From: Glandiceps talaboti | Lineage: Eukaryota > Hemichordata > Enteropneusta > Spengelidae | Direction: 5' to 3' | NCBI RefSeq assembly: GCF_964340395.1 | Contig: NC_135558.1 | Coordinates: 4,660,001 to 4,724,000 of the forward strand | DNA: 64,000 nt | Shown here: positions 13,430 to 64,000 of the stretch, in pieces | How positions within the stretch are numbered: the stretch's first letter is position 1 | How the letters are laid out: each line of letters begins with the position of its first letter | The notes under the pieces: generated by a model | The model's database searches: none | Seen by the model: the letters and a program-made list of their open reading frames with translations, nothing else | What the model was told of the DNA's origin: nothing | Translations under genes and position numbers: made by a program

Positions 13430-13600
13430 TTACCATTCAACGACTCTGTTTGATACAACCACGCAGAAACCAATACGAAACTGCATGCTACACTTTTAAG
13501 ATATCAAAATTGCGATCTTGGTATCTTAAATTTACCATGTGCAGTTTCTTATGGTTGCTGCCTGGTAGAACCAAACAGAGTCGCTGGACGGTACATTGAA
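13430..13600. repeat. Imperfect inverted repeat (about 75-bp arms, short loop)
   Basis: The left arm contains GACTCTGTTTGATAC and GAAACTGCATG. Complementary blocks in the right arm read, on the opposite strand, GACTCTGTTTGGTTC and GAAACTGCACATGG. The arms end around AAGATATC/AAGATACC near the centre. It resembles a foldback MITE. A structured RNA is possible but not supported by anything else. Confidence 0.65.
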
Positions 13601-15099
13601 ATGGGCTGTAATTTAATCTAAAGCGAGATCTGTGGAAAACGTGCACGACCTCGACCTTCTACAGTCTAAGTATTGGCACAATGAACAATCAAATGAATCA
13701 TCAAATAAGGGCTTATTCTGCATGTATACCACTGTGCATTATAAATGAAAATAAGTATTCCTAAATTAATCCATTATTTAAAAAAGAAGACGATAACAAA
13801 TGGATGGCGGTTGTAGAGAAAATAACAATGTTTTCCCTCCCTAATCATCACGGCCATTTTGGATTTTATTTTCGTCACATTTGACCTTTCTGGTGTCGTT
13901 AACCCACAGTTCATGTCAGTTAAATTTACCTTGGAAGACCGGCACTGGTATCACATATTGTTGACACGTCTACACGTTTGTTTGCATCTCATGTTAGTAC
14001 CATACGGTGTCAAGGGGTCAGTGTCTATTAATACTATGTGTCTTGTATTGTCCCACATCATTAGTGAGTACCGAACATATACTATAGCGTTTTATAATAC
14101 ATATAGTGAAAAACATGTTATGGAATGTCTTACCTTTCGACGGAGGATATAAAGATCTCGACAAATCTTCGATATTAAAAATCGTTGCTTCTTCGTATGA
14201 TAGCTTAATAATTTGCCCTTTGTAGGCACAACAGGTGTATTTTATGTAATCTTGTAGATGGGTCTTTCTAGAATAGTCTGGAATGTCAATCCACCAAGTC
14301 AATGGTTTGAACCCATGGAATACAAGTCAGCACGTTAACAATTATATCGTGTGTTACGCATTACCGTTGCTTGTCGATCAGTAACTATTGATTCAGTCTG
14401 TGAGCCAGACCTTTACTATGTGACCATTTGATATCAATGTTTAACGTGCAGACTCGTTTACAGTGACCTTACAAGTTACTATCAAACTCAACCAAACGTA
14501 AAAAAAACACCTTTTCGATCAGGGTTTCCAAGTACTATTGAAAACGTTGCATCAACATTAAGTTATAAAATTTATAATTGAAATGAAAAACCAAAGTGGT
14601 TTTTCCATTGTATCAAAGTAGATGAAATTTTTTTTTAGTAAAAATTATCAAATTGGATTCAGAAAAATTGATACTATGAACAATCGTAAGAGTATAACAA
14701 TATCGTTGATTGTTTGTGCAGCACACTGTACAGTATACCATTCTATACAGCCCCTCTACAGCGCATGCTCCGTTTCCTACCACGCCATGTCATCATTGAG
14801 TCAGAAAATTCTTCATGTTCTAATATCAAGCAGTGAGGTATAGGGATTCCTTGAAGGAAACAGTATTGACAAAGTTTACACTTTCTGTTAATAAATATTA
14901 TATGGATTTTTCAATGTGGACAGGATTACTCAGTGCTCCAGGTGAACTTGGTAGGAAGACGTTATTAATTAGATAGACAGTATCTGATTGATAGGAGTGT
15001 AGTCAGCGTAGGGATGGAATTTTGATGATGATGCCAAAACTTGTTGACCGGTAAACATAATTTGTATTGAACAATGCAAAAATTCTACATCATGTTGAC

Positions 15100-15152
15100 A
15101 CGAAATCCGAGTTTTTCTAAAGTACAGGATGGGGGAGGGACCAATAAGAAAG

Positions 15153-15217
<65 letters not shown>

Positions 15218-16050
15218 GCACGCACATGCACACGCACACACGCACGCACGCACACGCACGCACACACACACGTACGCACGCACACACACACACACGCACG
15301 CACGCGCACACACACACACATACATACATACATACATACATACATACATACATACATACATACATACATACATACATACATACATACATACATACATACA
15401 TACATACATACATACGTCACAGGTTGAGCTAAATAAAAGACATAACACTTTGTGCAGTGCTTCCACGAAAAAACAATTACTGATGGCTGGTTGTGGCAAA
15501 GAAAGCTACTCACAATGTTTGATGTAAAGTCGTATTGAAGCGCAGACTTTGGGACACACTGTATACACCCCAACACACACAAATTGTAGACGACGTAATT
15601 GACTGTTGTTCACTGATGAAAAGATCAGCTCCACACAATGAATTATTCACAGTCCCTGCAAACGTGGAATATCCAAGAGTTCAGACCTTCCCCATACACG
15701 AATCTAACAGCATACTACAGCAAAACTGTAGGTTTATCAAAGATCAAATTCTGAAGTTCAGCTCCCTCAACTGGCAAATATCGTCCCCTTTATAATAGTG
15801 CCAAAACAACCCGGTTGTCACACACGATTGGATTATCATAATTGCCACCAGGTGTCCTTCATAGTATATGCAAATTCAATCAAGTTGTTTTCCCGCCGTC
15901 TGTCGAAAGCTAATTCATTACTAACTTAACTAATACATGTACCATATGCCAGCACACATGCATATCTTGACCAGTCAACCTAGTGTCGCTGACCCCGGGC
16001 CAAGCAACTTTACTAAACATGTCACCACTCTGTGACACACACATATTGAC
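15100..16050. repeat. Dispersed repeat copy B, with (CA)n/(CATA)n at 15156-15415
   Basis: Partner of 3270-4175 in direct orientation. The internal microsatellite is much longer here: CA, then CACG/CGCA variants, then about 24 CATA units. In copy A it is a plain CA run, so the tract has diversified since duplication. Large frames through the tract are artefacts. Confidence 0.72.
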
Positions 16051-16703
16051 AAATTACCGACATAGGAAATGAATTGGATGTGTTACGAAAATAATGATAA
16101 CATATTCCTTTGCACGACTTTTTTAGTATATAATATAAGGGTACGCTGTATTGGGGCGCCCTCATGCGTCGGCCAAACTTTTCACTAAGGCCATTCAGGG
16201 CAGAGCGACACGAAATGTCTTACAGTCAAAAATTGTCATGCTTATCATGTTTCCTGGATTTTTTTTTTCTTAGCAAATGTAATAAATTTTACATCATAAT
16301 CTTCAAGTATTTGTTATCTTTCAAAACTTACACTTTACAAGTGAAAATACTGCAAAACAATAATTGTTATCCAAGGTTTTTGAAATGTTTGCATTTTTTA
16401 TCGACAAAATATAAAAAAGTGAAAGAAAATAAAACCCCAAAATAGATCAGAAGGTGGGTGGGATGGAGAGAGTTTAGATGAAAAAGCGGGAGGGGAGCTG
16501 CTAGAAATACTTTGCTTGTAATTATACACATATTTGCAAAGTATGAAGGTTACAAGAAATGTATATTTTTCTATAACACTTATTATTGTACAAGGATATA
16601 TTAATTATTATGGAGTGTTAGTGCTAAAGACGGGATGGGACCATTAAAACTAAGCAAGGCTGGGGCATTTTATCAATTTCACTGGTGTTTCGAAAATCCC
16701 GTC

Positions 16704-16940
<237 letters not shown>

Positions 16941-19454
16941 CTTCGACAGTTAATAATGACTCTCAAAATACAGAACAAATAAAATATGACAAGAAATGAT
17001 CGAATGCTTTTCATTGCTTTTATTGACATATTCACAAATAGAAATGGACTACACACCACATCATCAAATTCTTAATCTCAACTCCCTTTTTATAGCAATA
17101 TTCAACTGAAATGAACCCTAGCCAATACTACAAACGATGACGTCATTAACCCCGCCAACGAGGTAGGACAAATGTTATGTTTTAACCCTTGCTTGTCTGA
17201 ACATATGACAAATGTATTTAATTATGGATGGCTTTAGATGAAAGATTTGGAATGATTGCCAGTATAGTTGGATGGAGATCCGATGCCGGGTTCGGACTTT
17301 AGTAAAGATTTTAATGAAGCCATCACATTGCAAGCATAGGCCATTGCACACTCCCCAAACCACGAGGGTTCCCTTCTTTGATTTTTGTATTGTATTAACT
17401 GGCTTATCAGGAGAACTGCTAAGTGTTGGCGGAAGTATGAGACGTCCCAAATGCCCTTTAGTTATTCTTGTCGTGCACAAGACACAATCGCTGTTGTTGA
17501 GTTGTGTTTCTCACTTCGTTTAGTCATATATGGTTACAAACGAAACTAACATCCATCGTGAAGTTTTACTAAACTGTTCATCTTTTATCCATTTAACTGC
17601 ACAATATTTGACGGAACACAACCATATACTAACTAAATACTAAAACAAAACTCTTCATTACGCGGACACAACCTGCAAATGTACATTCTTTGATGGATAC
17701 TGTTGTATTTATACTGAAATATACGTATAATATGCCAACTACCTGGACATGTCAAATGATGTATAACAGCTGGTAAAATGTCTAAATAGTATCTAAACGG
17801 TGTCTGTTATTAATCTGGAATTGAAATGTGTCTATCTTTATGTAATAAATACATCTTGTCCAATAAGGAAACGCCAAAGCACCTAATTTCTGCTGTATTG
17901 CCTTTGTGCGACTAAACCAAATTAATGTTATCACATTTAAGAAATTTAACGATGACAGCAAGTCAACTATCGCAGCGACTAGAAATACAGACACAAACTT
18001 ATTAAATTATCATTGCTAATATTGTTGAAATGAGCGATCAATGGGTGTTGATGATTCACAGTACGGTGGCGTCTCTGATACCTGTTTTTTCTCAAATAAT
18101 GGCACATTTAACCAAGTGTCGTATTTACCCTATCTTTTAAATTAAAGGTGATTCTAAATGCTCAGGTTGATTTTCCTGGAGGAAACGTTTTTGAAATGTA
18201 TTCTGGTTTTTAAAACTAAAAACAAAGCGTCCGCAAACACCTTAAAAATGACAGTCGGTAACCGTCGGATATACTTCGAGGGGTTTCGGGTATTTCCGGT
18301 CCAACCTAGACCACGCAATATTGTGACGTCACAGAGGGACAGATTCCGCAGTTAGGCTCTGATAAGGGTGATTACATCCACATGACCAAGACACCACTAT
18401 TACCTACTTGTGTAGTCTACCATATACAACAATGGCTTTAGTTTGTGTTTATCATAGTTTCTGATCGTTTGATTTCCATAGTAGTATTTTTCAGTGAAGA
18501 CGTCATCTCCTGCATAATTTCAGCCGACCTTAGAATGACCTTGTGGCTAAGAAACAACGTAAATTAAAGGGAAATCTCATTGAATATGTTTGATAAATTT
18601 GCTTCGGCGTGCAAGTTACGATAAGGTTAAAATAATAGGCGCTATTTCATAAAATACTCCCGTCTGTGTGTTTTGGACAGTGTTATTTCATAATTCATTT
18701 GCCTGATTGAAGAATTGTTTGTTAACTTTGAAGCAATATTGCTACTTTAAGTTGTTCATGAAGATGTAAACAACTGGGCATACCTAAATTATCAAAGTCT
18801 GGGCATGCGCATACCTAAATGACCGAAGTATTGTAAATTTACATATAGGCTACTGAAACTAACGATATTAATAGCATGCAACAGTACATTATATTATTTT
18901 TTTTTTTATACAAATAAATTAATAAATTTCCAACATCTAGTGTGACACAGTCTGTGAGTTCATGGTCTTTGTGGTTACTTTAATTTCACTTTGAAGTATA
19001 CCAATGTATTACAAGTATGGAACATGTCGAAATGTGTCTGGCAACTGGTAGAGTCATCACCAGAGATCCGTACTTGATAAGAATATATTCAAAAGATACC
19101 ACTCTCAGTTTTCAAAGCCTCTTTGTAGACTATTTTACATATTCAACTACCTGTGCCAAACTATACTCTGTAGACTCAGATCTACTTCCAAATGAAGTTC
19201 CGTGTGAACTCGTTATGTGCACTGAATATAATCAACATTCGACCTTCCTGACAAACTGTGTCACTTTAAAGTATCACACATGAAGTAAAACATTCTACGT
19301 TATCACGTTATCAATCTAAGAGAAAACTATAACTACGATCACAATAATATTCAATAAGTGCAAGTAACTTTATACGAAGGTTACTATACAAAACGTTTAG
19401 ATATAATCACTATAAGACTGATAATGATATCGATGTGAATGCGCTTTTTCCTCC

Positions 19455-19775
19455 TCAGAGCTCAAGGTGCTCACAATTAATACCCCTGGGTGGCTCGGAT
19501 CTATATCGGCACAACGGCCCTTTATACTTCATCAACTCCCTGGTAAGCATACAATCCATTGCAGCCTCTATAAGAGCATATGATTAAAGCATTTACATTG
19601 CAACCTATATCCTACCAGGTACCCAATCATAAAGCTGGGTTGACTAAGGCATAATCATGGTTCAAAGCTTGCTCGAGGACTTTAGCCATTAAACAAACGG
19701 CAGTGACGGGGCTCGAACCTGTAATTGGCAGATTCCAAGCCGGCCACTCTAACTATTTACCCATCACGACTACAC
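19455..19775 (-). mobile_element. tRNA-derived SINE-like element
   Basis: Read on the minus strand, the element begins with a tRNA-like head: an A-box-like segment (TGGGTAAATAGTTAGAGTGG) and, about 45 nt on, a B box (GGTTCGAGCCC). A non-tRNA body follows. Position and box spacing match RNA polymerase III promoters of tRNA SINEs. It is not a working tRNA: I see no complete cloverleaf. Confidence 0.55.
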
Positions 19776-20001
19776 ACACGATGGTTACAAAACGTGCATC
19801 ATATTGTTGATAATAACAATTAATACAGGTGTACAACACATAAAAAAGTAGATACCTATGTTAAAATAAATATGCATATTCTCCTGATCCAAACCCATAC
19901 AGTGTTTGGTCTTATCACAATTTGCAATATGATACATTGGTCTTACATAATTTACGCTAGTATCTGATCTACTGACCAATACTCGGTTAATTTGGTTCAA
20001 G

Positions 20002-63833
<43,832 letters not shown>

Positions 63834-64000
63834 CTGAAACAAAACACGAAACACAAACGGAGACTTTCATGGGTGCATCTTTAAAAACTACAAACAAATT
63901 AAATTGTTAAAGATGTACATGTTGAAACGGCCAAAGAGAACAACAAAAACAAAGAAGTGAGAACAAAGTAACGTACATTTTTAGAAGTCCCTATGGGTAT

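Noticed and set aside
14018-14302. A minus-strand frame considered as an upstream exon of the FRRS1-like gene
   Set aside because: The gene already has a start codon with signal peptide at 12679. This frame shows no domain and no matching splice pair.
15085-15582. Long open frames of repeated MYVC or YIHT residues over CATA tracts (also at 7.8, 25.7, 28.3, 32.1, 58.2 and 60.4 kb)
   Set aside because: They are translations of tetranucleotide repeats, open in several frames at once. No splice structure or domain supports coding.
17175-19283. Scattered 60-100 codon frames in the spacer
   Set aside because: Lengths are as expected by chance, and no domain, signal peptide or splice context was seen.

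Overview
This is a 64-kb piece of an animal nuclear genome. It is AT-rich and intron-dense, loaded with microsatellites (CATA, CA, GATA, GACA and pentanucleotide types), miniature inverted-repeat elements and degraded retroelements. There is no bacterial-style gene packing. The two gene families present (a DOMON/cytochrome b561 reductase and a GRL101/relaxin-receptor-like GPCR with many extracellular modules) suggest an invertebrate such as a deuterostome or lophotrochozoan. The sequence alone does not settle the phylum.

Layout. (1) 19-1999, plus strand: the last three coding exons of a DOMON/cytochrome b561 (FRRS1-like) gene whose 5' part lies outside the window. (2) 2000-4391: convergent intergenic spacer with a hairpin-bearing minisatellite and a dispersed repeat. 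(3) 4392-12679, minus strand: a complete 13-exon FRRS1-like gene (472 aa: signal peptide, DOMON, six-helix b561 core with four heme-ligand histidines, C-terminal helix), a tail-to-tail paralogue of the first. (4) 12680-20001: gene-poor, repeat-rich spacer. (5) 20002-63833, minus strand: one huge gene filling two thirds of the window and running off its right edge.

I assembled 39 exons of the large gene by hand from splice sites and intron phases. They join into one open frame of 2,524 residues that ends at a stop codon. From N to C the protein reads: C-type lectin (end only), discoidin/F5/8C, PAN/apple, linker, three more F5/8C, linker, C-type lectin, calcium-type EGF, three CUB, two C-type lectins, seven LDL-receptor class A modules, LRR cap, about four leucine-rich repeats, LRR C-cap, a rhodopsin-family seven-helix domain, and a cytoplasmic tail. 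The LDLa-LRR-7TM end is the plan of type C LGRs (relaxin receptors RXFP1/2 and Lymnaea GRL101). The roughly 1,660-residue lectin/discoidin/PAN/CUB front end is the striking feature and the best candidate for an undescribed system: a receptor that could couple carbohydrate, lipid or particle recognition to G-protein signalling. Most extracellular modules are bounded by phase-1 introns, the mark of exon shuffling, while the LRR exons are phase-2 units of 72 bp. The 7TM has Asn in place of two normally acidic signature positions.

The introns hold a truncated non-LTR reverse-transcriptase fossil (42.0-43.5 kb) between inverted copies of an older repeat, a LINE 3' end, two tRNA-like SINEs, several foldback elements (one hAT-like with a visible target duplication, two Harbinger-like MITEs), a perfect 76-bp-arm palindrome in AT repeats, and long microsatellites that in places abut splice junctions. 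Exon boundaries are inferred from sequence and have not been tested against transcripts.
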